Positions 24,381-33,329 are shown, numbered from the stretch's first letter. The stretch is 64,000 nucleotides of DNA from Novosphingobium sp. PhB57 (GCF_004342985.1 NZ_SMBO01000005.1:372001-436000), one strand, 5' to 3'. The notes: generated from the sequence alone by a model not told the origin. A program made the numbers and translations.

Positions 24381-25685
24381 CTAGACCGATACCGCGCTCG
24401 CCACCCGGCCCGCGGCGCCGAACACGCCGAGATAGCGCGCTATCTCGGCCGGATCGCCAGTGGCCTTGGCGGGATTGTCCGAGAGCTTCACCGCCGGGCG
24501 CCCATTGGCCGACACGACCTTGCAGACCAGCGAGATCGGATCGAGATCGTCCGTTTCGAACGGCGCGCAGCCGCGGAAGTCATTGGTGAGGTTGGTGCCC
24601 CAGCCGAAGCTCATGCGCACGCGGCCGTGGAAATGGCGATAAGTCGCCTCGATGCTGTCGATATCCATCCCGTCGGAGAAGATCAGCAGCTTGGTCCTGG
24701 GATCGCGGCCCTTTTCCTGCCACCAGCGAATGATCTGCTCGCCGCCCTCGATCGGCGGGGCGCTGTCCGGGCGGAAGCCGGTCCAGTCCGCCACCCAGTC
24801 CGGCGCGCGTTCGAGGAAGGCGGCGGTGCCGAAGGCATCGGGAAGCACCACGCGCAAGTTCCCGCCGTAATGGTCGCTCCAGTCCTTGAGCACGCGGTAG
24901 GGCGCCTGCCGCAGTTCCTCGTCGCCATCGGCCAGCGCGGCCAGCACCATCGGCAATTCGTGAGCATTGGTGCCGATCGCTTCGAGGTCCGCGTCCATCG
25001 CCAGAAGCACGTTGGACGAGCCGATGAAGCGGCTGCCGAGCCCTTCCTTCAGGGCCTCCACGCACCAGCGCTGCCACAGGAACCCGTGCCGGCGCCGGGT
25101 GCCGAAATCCGAGAGCACGAGGTCGGGAAGCTGGGCCAGGCGCTCCACTTTCTCCCACAACTTGGCCTTGGCGCGGGCGTAGAGCACGTCGAGCGCGAAA
25201 CGGCCGCGGTCCTTCAGCGCCGCGCGCGAGCGCAGTTCGTTGACGATGGCGAGCGCGGGGATCTCCCACATCATCGTGTGCGTCCACGGACCTTCGAAGC
25301 GCAGCTCGTACTGGCCGTCCACGCGGCGCAGGTCGTATTCGGGAAGGCGGAAATCGGCGAGCCAGGCGATGAAATCCGGGCTGAACATCTGCGCCTTGCC
25401 GTAGAAGCTGTTGCCCGCCAGCCAGATCAGCTCCTTCTTGCCGAACCGCAGGCCGCGCGCATGATCGAGCTGTGCGCGCAACTCGGCTTCGTCGATCACT
25501 TCGGCCAGGCGCACCGTTTTGGAGCGGTTGATCAGCTCGAACGTCGCCTGGACATCGGGATAGAGATGCCGGACCATCTGCAGCATCAACAGCTTGTAGA
25601 AGTCCGTATCGAGCAGGCTGCGCACGATCGGATCGAGCCGCCAGTTGTGATTGTAAGTGCGGGTTGCAATATCCGTGTAGACCAT
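24381..25685 (-). CDS. pncB: nicotinate phosphoribosyltransferase
   Basis: Preiss-Handler enzyme of NAD salvage, 434 residues, converting nicotinate and PRPP to nicotinate mononucleotide with ATP hydrolysis. The N-terminus has the family sequence LLDTDFYKLLMLQMVRHLYP, the middle SDFGTRRRHGFLWQ with the histidine (H200) that is transiently phosphorylated, and the C-terminal part LLIFSDGMDIDSIEATYRHFHGRVRMSFGWGTNLTND for PRPP binding. It is divergent from the nicotinamidase gene with only 27 bases between start codons. The pair would convert nicotinamide to nicotinate mononucleotide. Confidence 0.96.
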   Translation of the reverse strand: MVYTDIATRTYNHNWRLDPIVRSLLDTDFYKLLMLQMVRHLYPDVQATFELINRSKTVRLAEVIDEAELRAQLDHARGLRFGKKELIWLAGNSFYGKAQMFSPDFIAWLADFRLPEYDLRRVDGQYELRFEGPWTHTMMWEIPALAIVNELRSRAALKDRGRFALDVLYARAKAKLWEKVERLAQLPDLVLSDFGTRRRHGFLWQRWCVEALKEGLGSRFIGSSNVLLAMDADLEAIGTNAHELPMVLAALADGDEELRQAPYRVLKDWSDHYGGNLRVVLPDAFGTAAFLERAPDWVADWTGFRPDSAPPIEGGEQIIRWWQEKGRDPRTKLLIFSDGMDIDSIEATYRHFHGRVRMSFGWGTNLTNDFRGCAPFETDDLDPISLVCKVVSANGRPAVKLSDNPAKATGDPAEIARYLGVFGAAGRVASAVSV

Positions 25686-25712
25686 GAGCCATTCTTAGGA
25701 CGTTCTCACGCG

Positions 25713-26381
25713 ATGACAAACCTTGGCACGATCGCGCTTTCGGCAATGCCGCTTCCGGTTTCCGGCACGCGGCGCTTCGTCGTGGTGGTGGACATGCAGG
25801 GAGACTTCGTGCGCGCCTCGGGCGCCTTGCCGGTTCCAGGCGCCGAAGCGATCGTGGCGCCGATGCAGGAATGGCTGGCGGCGCTCGATCCCGCGACCAC
25901 GGCGGGCGTGCTCCTGACCTTCGACACGCACAGTCCCGAAATCTACGCCGTCTCGCCCGAGAGCGCGCAGTTCCCGATCCACTGCCTGCGCGGCACGCCG
26001 GGATGGGACAGCGTTCTGGACGCAGACGCCATCGCGCCGTCGATCCCGGTCTATTCCCTTGAAAAAGGCGTGTTCGACATGTGGGCCGAGCCGGGCCTCC
26101 GCTTGATTCGCCTGAATGGCGAGGGAACCGAGGCGACCGGAAACCGGGACGAGGCGATCGACCGCGACGGCTTTTTGGCCGGCCTGGCTGCAGAGGGCGT
26201 GGCCGATGTCACCGTGGTGGGCGTGGCTGCGGATTTCTGCGTGAAGTGGGCCGCGGAAGGCCTGCTCGCCCGCGGTTTCCGCGTGGAACTGCCTGCCGCC
26301 CTGACGCGGGGCATTGCCATGGAAGCCGAAGCGGTGGCGGCGCAGCTGGCCCCCTCACGGGACCGCGCCTCGGCCAGTTAG
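25713..26381 (+). CDS. pncA: nicotinamidase (isochorismatase family)
   Basis: Hydrolyses nicotinamide to nicotinate and ammonia. 222 residues from the ATG at 25713; an alternative ATG lies 33 bases downstream, and neither has a clear ribosome-binding site. The triad D27 (VVVVDMQGDF), K118 (SLEKGVFD) and C176 (VGVAADFCVKW) is present, along with the metal-site residues D71/H73 (TFDTHSPE) and H90 (PIHCLRGTPGWD). All are typical for PncA. Divergent from pncB with a very short intergenic region, and convergent with tonB at 26421. Confidence 0.93.
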   Translation: MTNLGTIALSAMPLPVSGTRRFVVVVDMQGDFVRASGALPVPGAEAIVAPMQEWLAALDPATTAGVLLTFDTHSPEIYAVSPESAQFPIHCLRGTPGWDSVLDADAIAPSIPVYSLEKGVFDMWAEPGLRLIRLNGEGTEATGNRDEAIDRDGFLAGLAAEGVADVTVVGVAADFCVKWAAEGLLARGFRVELPAALTRGIAMEAEAVAAQLAPSRDRASAS

Positions 26382-26420
26382 GCGCGAAACGCCGGCCACC
26401 GGCTACTGGCCAACGGGACG

Positions 26421-27242
26421 TCAGCTATGCAGGACGAAGGGTATTTCCACCAGGCCGCGCACCATGACTGCCGCGCCGTCGCGGCGGGTGGGCGACCATT
26501 TCCAGTGACGCACCGCCGATAGCGCGGCCCGGTCGAGCCGATCGAAGCCGCTGCTGCGCGATACCGAGATGTCGGCAACTCTGCCGTCCATGCCCAGGAC
26601 CACCAGCAGGACCACCGTGCCCTGCTCGCGATTGCGGCGCGAATCGACCGGATAGCGCGGCGGATCGGCGGCGATCATCTTGGACGAGAGATCGCCGGCA
26701 TTCTCCACGCGCGGCGGCGCCGAAACGGCGACGGCGGCAGCCGGCGGGGCGGGCGGTCCCGGTACGGCCACCGGCAGGACCGGCGGCGCGGGCGAAGTGG
26801 TGATCGTGGCCGGGGCGGCGCTCAGCACCAGCGGCGGCGGGGGCGCGACCACGGGCGAGGCGGTCTGCACCACATGCTTCACCGGCTGCGGCGAGGGCCT
26901 GGGCGGCGGCGGAGCCGGCGGGCGGGGCTGCTCCAGCTGGGCGACGACCAGCCGTGGGCGCGCCTTCTGGTGGCCATGGACGACATTGAGCGCCAGCATG
27001 GCCGCGATCATCCCGCCGACGATCGCCGTGGCGCCGAGCATGGCGACCAGGTTCGGTCGCTGGTCCTCGCCATAGCGCGCACCCTGTGCGGCGGCCTGTG
27101 CCGGATGCGACCAGCCGGTGGCCATGCCCGCCGCGTCGCGCGGCAGCGCGCCGGCAAGGCGGGTCTGCGCCCGGGGTGCGAGGTCCGGGGAACGGCCCGG
27201 CTCCGGGGCAAGCGGATCCGCGTGATCTAAGGTTGCGTACAT
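26421..27242 (-). CDS. tonB: TonB-type energy transducer
   Basis: Inner-membrane protein of 273 residues that couples the proton-motive force to outer-membrane receptors. A cytoplasmic leader (1-65) precedes one helix (LVAMLGATAIVGGMIAAMLALNVV), then a periplasmic Pro/Ala/Val-rich spacer (about 110-185) and a TonB C-terminal domain (YPVDSRRNREQGTVVLLVVLGMDG onward, with SSGFDRLDRAALSAVRHWKWSP). The start at 27242 is preferred over an upstream in-frame ATG because a Fur-like site at 27288-27302 would otherwise sit too close to translation. No exbB or exbD gene is adjacent. It could serve the receptor at 36617 among others. Confidence 0.9.
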   Translation of the reverse strand: MYATLDHADPLAPEPGRSPDLAPRAQTRLAGALPRDAAGMATGWSHPAQAAAQGARYGEDQRPNLVAMLGATAIVGGMIAAMLALNVVHGHQKARPRLVVAQLEQPRPPAPPPPRPSPQPVKHVVQTASPVVAPPPPLVLSAAPATITTSPAPPVLPVAVPGPPAPPAAAVAVSAPPRVENAGDLSSKMIAADPPRYPVDSRRNREQGTVVLLVVLGMDGRVADISVSRSSGFDRLDRAALSAVRHWKWSPTRRDGAAVMVRGLVEIPFVLHS

Positions 27243-27287
27243 AGTCTGGCGCTGCCCCCCTCGAAGCCGCCTCGTCATTCGGGCTAA

Positions 27288-27302
27288 TGCGAGGCATTCG
27301 CA
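27288..27302. promoter_or_regulatory. Fur-like box upstream of tonB
   Basis: TGCGAGGCATTCGCA, a 5-base inverted repeat (TGCGA-N5-TCGCA) 46 to 60 bases upstream of the tonB start. Read on the minus strand it matches the core of the palindrome at 23429-23451 at 13 of 15 positions. Iron control of tonB is common, which supports the reading. Confidence 0.55.
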
Positions 27303-27440
27303 TAGCTGAGTCGGCGGTCGCCGTCGAGCACGAATCCATCGCGCCCCGGCGATCCGGTGGACGCGGGGTGCCTCTCGGGGTTTTGTGAACTCACCGGATC
27401 GGCGCGCCGCTGCCTTCAAGGGAGGGAAGGACGCGCCGCG

Positions 27441-29324
27441 TCAGATCTCCAGCTGGCTGCCCAGTTCGATCACGCGGTTGGTGGGCAGCTTGAAGAATTC
27501 CATCGCGCTCTGGGCGTTGCGCACCATCGAGGCGAAGAGTTTCTCCCGCCAGATCGCCATGCCGGGGCGGCTCGACGGGATCAGCGTCTGGCGCGAGAGG
27601 AAGTAGCTGGTCTCCATCGGTTTGAACGGCCCTCCCGCCCGGTTCTCGGCGGCGAGGGCGGCGGGAATGTCGGCCTCGTCCATGAAGCCGTAGCGCAGGA
27701 CCATGCGGTAGAAACCGGCGCCCATGTCCTCCACTTCGCAGCGGTCTTCCGGCGCGACATGAGGCACGCCGCGGTTGGCGACGGTCAGGATCACCACGCG
27801 GTCATGCAGGATGTGGTTGTGCTTCAGGTTGTGGAGCAGCCCCGGCGGCACGCCCTCGACGGTGGAGGCCAGGAACACCGAGGTTCCCGCCACGCGCCGC
27901 ACGCGTTCTCCCACGGATTTCAGGAAGGCCTCGATGGGGATCGAATCCTCGTGCATCCGCTCGCGCACCAGCCGCCGCCCGGTGGCCCAGGTGGTGAGCA
28001 AAGTGAACACCACGGCCGCCACCAGCAGCGGGAACCAGCCGCCGTCGGGAATCTTCGTCGCAGTCGAGGCGAAGTAGAGCCCGTCGATGAACAGGAAGCC
28101 CAGGGTCACGGCTCCGGCCAGCAGCGGGTGCCATTTCCACACGGTGAAGGTCAGGACGCCCAGCAGGCAGGCGGAAATGAGCATCGTTCCGGTCACCGCG
28201 ATGCCATAGGCCGCCGCCAGATTGCCCGAGCTGCGGAAGCCGAACACCAGCAGGATCACCATGCCCAGCAGGCCCCAGTTCACCAGCGGCACGTAGATCT
28301 GCCCCGCCGCCTTGGCGCTCGTGTGCATGATCTTCAGGCGCGGCAGGAAGCCGAGCTGCACGGCCTGGTGCGAGACCGAGAACGCGCCCGAGATCACGGC
28401 CTGGCTGGCGATGATCGTGGCCATCGTGGCCAGCGCCACCAGCGGCAGGCGCGCCCAGTCCGGCGCCATGAAGAAGAACGGATTGCGGATCGCCTCGGGA
28501 TTGCGCAGCACTAGCGAGGCCTGCCCCAGGTAATTGAGCAGGAGGCACGGAAAGGCCACGTAGAGCCACGAGATCGAGATCGCCTTGCGGCCGAAATGGC
28601 CCATGTCGGCATAGAGCGCCTCGGCCCCGGTCACGGCCAGCACCACCGAGCCAAGGGCCAGGAAGGCGAGCTTCGGGTTGACCATGAAGAATTCGAGCGC
28701 GTGATGCGGGCTCAGCGCGGACAGCACTTCGGGGGCCTGGAGGATGGAATGGATGCCCAGCCCGGCCAGCACCAGGAAGTAGACGATCATGATCGGCCCG
28801 AACAGCTTGCCCATGGCCGCCGTGCCGTGGGACTGGACCGAGAACAGCCCGATCAGGATCACCACGGCGATCGGCAGCACGAATTCGGCGAAGCGCGGGT
28901 TCACCACCGTCAGCCCCTCCACCGCCGAAAGCACGGACATGGCGGGGGTGATGATGGCATCGCCGTAGAACAGCGCCGTGGCCATCACGCCCAGCATGGC
29001 GATCACCGGCGTCCAGCGGTTCTTGCCCAGGGTGCGCCCGATCAGCGCCAGCAGCGCCAGGCTGCCGCCCTCGCCATTGTTGTCGGCCCGCAGGATGATC
29101 AGCACGTACTTGACCGTGACGATCAGCATCATCGTCCAGAACATCAGCGAGATCACGCCGAACATGTGCAGGCGGTCCACCACCAGCGGGTGATGGCCGA
29201 TGAAGCTTTCCTTGAGGGCATAGAGCGGCGACGTGCCGATATCGCCGAAGACGACACCGATGGCGCCGATCGACAGTGCCGTGAGGCTCTCATTGGGGGC
29301 GTGATGCCCGGAAGACTCGCTCAT
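27441..29324 (-). CDS. kup: Kup potassium uptake permease
   Basis: Potassium/proton symporter of 627 residues. The N-terminus carries the Kup signature IGAIGVVFGDIGTSPLYALKE, followed by about 12 helices (KYVLIILRADNNGEGGSLALLALI and the GDAIITPAMSVLSAVEGL segment are diagnostic) and a cytoplasmic C-terminal domain of about 180 residues. The start at 29324 (MSESSGHHAPNESL) is preferred over an upstream in-frame start. It is divergent from a KdpD/KdpE-like pair, with an 11-base-period direct repeat in the shared region that suits an OmpR-family regulator, so the pair may control this gene. Confidence 0.96.
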   Translation of the reverse strand: MSESSGHHAPNESLTALSIGAIGVVFGDIGTSPLYALKESFIGHHPLVVDRLHMFGVISLMFWTMMLIVTVKYVLIILRADNNGEGGSLALLALIGRTLGKNRWTPVIAMLGVMATALFYGDAIITPAMSVLSAVEGLTVVNPRFAEFVLPIAVVILIGLFSVQSHGTAAMGKLFGPIMIVYFLVLAGLGIHSILQAPEVLSALSPHHALEFFMVNPKLAFLALGSVVLAVTGAEALYADMGHFGRKAISISWLYVAFPCLLLNYLGQASLVLRNPEAIRNPFFFMAPDWARLPLVALATMATIIASQAVISGAFSVSHQAVQLGFLPRLKIMHTSAKAAGQIYVPLVNWGLLGMVILLVFGFRSSGNLAAAYGIAVTGTMLISACLLGVLTFTVWKWHPLLAGAVTLGFLFIDGLYFASTATKIPDGGWFPLLVAAVVFTLLTTWATGRRLVRERMHEDSIPIEAFLKSVGERVRRVAGTSVFLASTVEGVPPGLLHNLKHNHILHDRVVILTVANRGVPHVAPEDRCEVEDMGAGFYRMVLRYGFMDEADIPAALAAENRAGGPFKPMETSYFLSRQTLIPSSRPGMAIWREKLFASMVRNAQSAMEFFKLPTNRVIELGSQLEI

Positions 29325-29365
29325 GCAACGGGCGCCTAGTCTCACGCGCACCAAGGCGCCACGAC

Positions 29366-29383
29366 CTTTATGGATTCTTTATG
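29366..29383. promoter_or_regulatory. direct repeat in the kup/kdpDE-like divergent region, possible KdpE operator
   Basis: CTTTATG occurs at 29366-29372 and 29377-29383, an 11-base period as bound by OmpR/KdpE-type dimers. It is AT-rich within a GC-rich region and lies 42 bases upstream of the kup start and about 80 bases before the small membrane protein gene. Confidence 0.4.
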
Positions 29384-29462
29384 TGCGGGGCGCAATTCCC
29401 CGTGGAAGCTTAACGCCTTGCAGGGCCACCTTGCTCCCACATTGTCCCGTCGGAGCCGTTTC

Positions 29463-29789
29463 ATGCCTGCCCAGCGCCGTTTCATGCCGGTTCGCCCGCT
29501 TCTGCGCCGCCTGCGCAGCGGCGAGCGCTGCTGGCCCGCCGCGATCGCAGCCCGCCTTGCCGCTCTGGCCCTGCTGGCCGGATTCTGGCGGCTGGCGCTG
29601 GCGGAGCGCCGCCTTGCGCTTACCCCTCGGCCTCACCCCGCCACCCCGCTGGACCTGCTTTTCTGCGCGGCCATGGTGGCGCTCCTGCTCGGCGGGCTGG
29701 TCCTGGGCATCGCCGGGGACGGGCTGCTGCGCGAGGTCGCCCTGCCCGGCCCGTTCTCGGCGCGAGGGGACTTTGCCACCGGGCGATGA
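29463..29789 (+). CDS. small predicted membrane protein, first gene before the KdpD-like kinase
   Basis: Protein of 108 residues from the ATG at 29463 (CGGAG upstream; a longer form could start at 29370). It has a basic N-terminus, one helix near residues 25-42 (AAIAARLAALALLAGFWRLAL) and a second near 60-80 (LLFCAAMVALLLGGLVLGIAG). It does not resemble KdpF, KdpA or KdpC by any motif I can see. It is followed by the sensor kinase gene 46 bases later in the same direction, so it could be an accessory membrane protein of that system, a relic, or not a real gene. Confidence 0.45.
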   Translation: MPAQRRFMPVRPLLRRLRSGERCWPAAIAARLAALALLAGFWRLALAERRLALTPRPHPATPLDLLFCAAMVALLLGGLVLGIAGDGLLREVALPGPFSARGDFATGR

Positions 29790-29835
29790 CGGCCCCTCTC
29801 GACAGGGCGGGCGCTCTCGGCGCACAAGCGCGGCC

Positions 29836-31836
29836 GTGACAGATCCCTCGGCCATTCCCCCGACCGCGCCGCCCGGCGATCGGCTGCTCGTGGCCGTCAG
29901 CGAGCAGCCCGGCGCGCTCGATCTCATCCGCGCCGCGCGCCGCATGGCCGAGGCGCTGGACGCGCCGTGGAGCGCCGTCCACATCGAGACCCCGCGCAGC
30001 GCCCGCTACAGCGATGCCGAGAACGCAGCCCTGGCCGAAGCGCTTCATCTGGCCGCCCAGCTCGGCGCCCAGGTGGCAAGCCTTCCCGCCGAATCCGTGC
30101 TGGACGGGCTGGAGCGCTTCGCTGCCGATGCCCATGCCACCCAGGTCGTCATCGGCAAGTCCCGCCGCTCGCGCTGGTTCGAGCTGCGCCACGGTTCGAT
30201 CGTCGACCGCCTCGTGCGCCGCGCGCCGGGGCTGGCGGTGCACGTCCTGCCGCTGGCAGCGCCGCCGCGGAGGGCCCACAGCCGGCGGGCCGCCGCAAGG
30301 AAGGCGGACCTCGCCGCACGATGGGGCAGCCGGACCGGCTATCTCGTGGCTTTCGGCCTCACTGCCCTGGTGACCTTGCTGGGCACGGAAATCCTGCGCA
30401 CCGGAAATATCTCCGACCTCGGCCTGCTTTACCTGCTGCCGGTCATGGTCGCGGCCACCCGCTATGGCTTGCGCACCGGCATCGCCACCGGGCTGGTCTG
30501 CTCGATCGCCTACAATTTCTTCTTCATCCCGCCCACCCATACCCTGACCATCGACGACCCGCGCAATATCCTGACCGTGCTGGTCCTGCTCGGCGTGGCG
30601 GTGGTCAGCAGCCAGCTTGCCGCGCGGGTTCGCGCCCATGCCCTTCAGGCCCAGGCGAGCGCCGCGCAGAACGGCGCGCTCGCCGGTTTCGCGCGATTGC
30701 TGACGGGAATCCGCACGGTGGACGAACTGGGCCGCGTGCTCTGCGCCGAGATCGGGCGCCTGCTCGACGGCAATGCCGTGCTGCTCATGCCCGGCGAGGA
30801 AGGGCAGGCCCGCGCGCTCACCCGCCGCTGGAGCTGGTCGCCCGAATCGCAAGCCGCGCCGCCGCAGCTCGAAACGCTGGACCTGGCCGCCGCGAACTGG
30901 GCCTTCGAGCACGATGCCCCGGCCGGGCGCGGTTCCGACACGCTCACCGCCTCCGAATGGCTGTTTCACCCGGTGGCGGCGGGCGGCGCGGCCCTGGGCG
31001 TGTTCGGCCTCTCGCGCAGCGACGCGCGCGAGCCGGTTCGCTCGGACCGGCTGCCGCTGCTGCTCAGCCTGCTCGACCAGGCGGCGCTGGCGCTGGAGCG
31101 CATCGAACTGGAAGCCCGCATGGCCGAGCTTTCGCAGGCGCGTGAGCGCGACCGCCTGCGCCATGCCCTGCTGTCCTCGGTCAGCCACGACTTGCGCACG
31201 CCGCTCACCACGATCATCGGCACGCTGGCCGCCTTGCGCAGCACCGATGCCGAACAGGAACGGCAGATGGCCGCCGCGCGCGGAGAGGCGGAGCGCCTGC
31301 ACCGCTTCGTCGCCAACCTTCTGGACATGGCCCGGATCGAATCCGGCGCGCTCCAGGGCAAAGTCGAGCCGGTGGACCTTGACGAAGCGGTCGCGGAGGC
31401 GCTCCACGCCATGCGCGCCCTGCTCGGCCGTCATCCGGTGGAAACCGCGGTCTCCGCCGATGCGCCGATGGTGCTGGTCGATCCCAACCTGCTCCACCAG
31501 TGCCTCACCAACCTGATCGAGAACGCGGCCAAATACGGCGACCCGCAAGGCCCGATCACCGTGGCCGCGCAGCGCCGGGGCGGCGGGCTGGAGCTGACCG
31601 TCTCCGACCACGGCCCCGGCATCCCGGCGGGCGCGGAAGAACGGATCTTCGAGACCTTCACCCGGATCGAAGGATCCGACCGCAAGGGCGGCACCGGCCT
31701 CGGCCTTGCCATCGTGCGCGGCTTCGCGCTTGCCATGGGGCTGCAGGTCTCGGCCGCCAACCGGACCGACGGCACGCCCGGCGCCTGTTTCACCATCCGC
31801 TTCGATGCGGACCACCTCAAGGAGTGGCCGCTATGA
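29836..31836 (+). CDS. kdpD: KdpD-like sensor histidine kinase lacking the N-terminal KdpD domain
   Basis: Membrane sensor kinase of 666 residues from a GTG start. Order: Usp-like domain (about 14-140), four-helix DUF4118 membrane region (about 168-262, GLLYLLPVMVAATRYGLRTG), GAF-like region (280-395), HisKA with H451 (LLSSVSHDLRTPLTTIIG) and HATPase_c with NLIENAAKYGD and the GTGLGLAIVRGF box. Full KdpD is about 900 residues and begins with a Walker-containing KdpD domain, which is absent. It is coupled to the KdpE-like gene. kdpFABC is not present in the window; Kup is the divergent neighbour. The kinase should still be active, but its sensing mode must differ from classical KdpD. Confidence 0.88.
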   Translation: MTDPSAIPPTAPPGDRLLVAVSEQPGALDLIRAARRMAEALDAPWSAVHIETPRSARYSDAENAALAEALHLAAQLGAQVASLPAESVLDGLERFAADAHATQVVIGKSRRSRWFELRHGSIVDRLVRRAPGLAVHVLPLAAPPRRAHSRRAAARKADLAARWGSRTGYLVAFGLTALVTLLGTEILRTGNISDLGLLYLLPVMVAATRYGLRTGIATGLVCSIAYNFFFIPPTHTLTIDDPRNILTVLVLLGVAVVSSQLAARVRAHALQAQASAAQNGALAGFARLLTGIRTVDELGRVLCAEIGRLLDGNAVLLMPGEEGQARALTRRWSWSPESQAAPPQLETLDLAAANWAFEHDAPAGRGSDTLTASEWLFHPVAAGGAALGVFGLSRSDAREPVRSDRLPLLLSLLDQAALALERIELEARMAELSQARERDRLRHALLSSVSHDLRTPLTTIIGTLAALRSTDAEQERQMAAARGEAERLHRFVANLLDMARIESGALQGKVEPVDLDEAVAEALHAMRALLGRHPVETAVSADAPMVLVDPNLLHQCLTNLIENAAKYGDPQGPITVAAQRRGGGLELTVSDHGPGIPAGAEERIFETFTRIEGSDRKGGTGLGLAIVRGFALAMGLQVSAANRTDGTPGACFTIRFDADHLKEWPL

Positions 31837-31850
31837 AGCCCCCCCTATGA
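31833..31850 (+). other. five-codon minicistron bridging the kinase and regulator genes
   Basis: ATG at 31833 overlaps the kinase stop (ATGA) and reads five codons, MKPPL, to a TGA that overlaps the ATG of the regulator (31847, again ATGA). AAGGAG (31819-31824) lies at the right distance from 31833 but not from 31847. Ribosomes may therefore be relayed from one start to the next. Confidence 0.45.
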
Positions 31851-32533
31851 AACCCAACGTGACCATCCTCGTCGTCGATGACGAACCCGCGATCCGCCGC
31901 CTCCTGCGCGCCGGCCTGGCCCGCGCAGGCTATGCCGTGGTCGAGGCCGCCAACGCGCGCGAGGCGCTGAACGCCATGGCCATAGACAAGCCGGAAGTCG
32001 TGCTGCTGGACCTGGGCCTGCCGGACCGCGACGGGCTGGAACTGATCCCCGCGATCAAGCTGCAGGCCGCGATCATCGTCATTTCCGCGCGCGATGCCAC
32101 GGACCAGAAGGTCGCCGCGCTGGATCTCGGCGCGGACGATTACGTTTCCAAGCCGTTCGACAGCGATGAAGTGCTCGCGCGCATCCGCACTGCCCTGCGC
32201 CACCGCCTGCCCGCGCCGACGCAGGACGGCCCCGTGCGGCGGGGCGACGTGGAGATCGACCTGCTTGCCCGCACGGTCCGCAAGGGCGGAGCGGAAGTCC
32301 ACCTGACGCCCAAGGAATACGGCTTCCTCTCGGAGCTGGCCTGCCATCCGGGGCGCGTCATCACCCATGCCCAGTTGCTGCGCGCAGTCTGGGGGCCGGG
32401 GCACGAAAGCGATGTCGAATACTTGCGCGTCGCCGCGCGCGGCGTGCGCCGCAAGCTGGAGGACGACCCCGCGCGGCCGACGATGCTCCGCAACGAACCC
32501 GGCGTGGGCTATCGCCTGGTTGGGCTGGAATAG
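31847..32533 (+). CDS. kdpE: KdpE-like OmpR-family response regulator
   Basis: Regulator of 228 residues. Receiver domain with acidic pair D11/D12 (VVDDEPAIRRLLR), phosphoacceptor D55 (VVLLDLGLPDRDGL) and switch-lysine segment DDYVSKPFD, then a winged-helix DNA-binding domain from about 130 (VHLTPKEYGFLSELACHPGRVITHAQLL). The sequence GPGHESDVEYLRVAARGVRRKLEDDPARPTMLRNEPGVGYRL is typical of KdpE. The first ATG (31847) is chosen because the protein then starts at the receiver; the adjacent minicistron would feed ribosomes to it. Probable target: the direct repeat upstream of kup. Confidence 0.93.
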   Translation: MKPNVTILVVDDEPAIRRLLRAGLARAGYAVVEAANAREALNAMAIDKPEVVLLDLGLPDRDGLELIPAIKLQAAIIVISARDATDQKVAALDLGADDYVSKPFDSDEVLARIRTALRHRLPAPTQDGPVRRGDVEIDLLARTVRKGGAEVHLTPKEYGFLSELACHPGRVITHAQLLRAVWGPGHESDVEYLRVAARGVRRKLEDDPARPTMLRNEPGVGYRLVGLE

Positions 32534-32558
32534 CGCCGGGCGCGCCGGGCGTCCGGCG

Positions 32559-33215
32559 TCACGCCGCTTCGCGAAGGGCCTCGGCCTGCCCGCGAAGCCG
32601 GGCCGCGCGCAAGGGCGAAAAGCCTGCATAGCGTCCCGGCCGCAGCCAGAGCGCGGTCACCACGCCCATGCCGATGGCGCTCGTGGCGGACCACATCAGC
32701 TTGTCGAGCGGCAGGAAGGCCGAGGAGGCCGCCAGGATCGCGAAGTCGATGAGGATCTGGCTGCGCCCGATGTTCCAGCCGCGCCGCTGCTGCAGCCAGA
32801 CGGTGACGATGCCCACGCCGCCCACGCCCGCCCCGTGGCGCACCACGGCCAGCGTCCCCATGCCCAGCAGCGTGCCCGCGCCCACCGCGGCGGCGAAGGG
32901 GTCCTTCACCTCGATCGTCAGGGCATGTTCGGACAGCACCGAGGCCAGGGCGATGCCGCCGCTCGCGGCAATCGTGCGCAAGGTGAACAGCGAACCCATG
33001 GCCCGCAGCGCCAGGAACAGGAAAGGCACGTTGAGCGCCGCGAACAGCAGGCCCGGCGGCAGCGGCGCGAAATGCCCGACCAGCAGGGCCAGCCCCGCCA
33101 TGCCGCCCGTCACCAGTCCCGCCGAATGGAGGATCGTCAGCCCCAGCCCGATGAGCAGGCTGCCCACCGCGATTGCGTAGATATCCTCGATGCGTCCGTG
33201 GCGGATGGCGTTCAT
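32559..33215 (-). CDS. YitT-family (DUF161) membrane protein
   Basis: Membrane protein of 218 residues with six predicted helices, of the YitT/DUF161 type; VGSLLIGLGLTILHSAGLVTGGMAGLALL near the N-terminus and RHGAGVGGVGIVTVWLQQRRGWNIGRSQILIDF in the middle are typical. The function of the family is not established; some members are linked to cation or metabolite transport. It lacks the C-terminal DUF2179 domain of the longer Firmicutes proteins. The ATG at 33215 is chosen over an unlikely upstream extension. It runs toward kdpE (convergent, 25 bases apart) and is divergent from the ModE-like gene. Confidence 0.82.
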   Translation of the reverse strand: MNAIRHGRIEDIYAIAVGSLLIGLGLTILHSAGLVTGGMAGLALLVGHFAPLPPGLLFAALNVPFLFLALRAMGSLFTLRTIAASGGIALASVLSEHALTIEVKDPFAAAVGAGTLLGMGTLAVVRHGAGVGGVGIVTVWLQQRRGWNIGRSQILIDFAILAASSAFLPLDKLMWSATSAIGMGVVTALWLRPGRYAGFSPLRAARLRGQAEALREAA

Positions 33216-33329
33216 GGCGAAAGGGGTTGTCTCCGGATGATTCGCGCGCCGTTTATGCACTTGCGAAGGCGCTGTCGAGGCTTGTCGAAACCCGGGAATA
33301 TTCGCACTTTTCCATGGCCTTCGGCGCAA

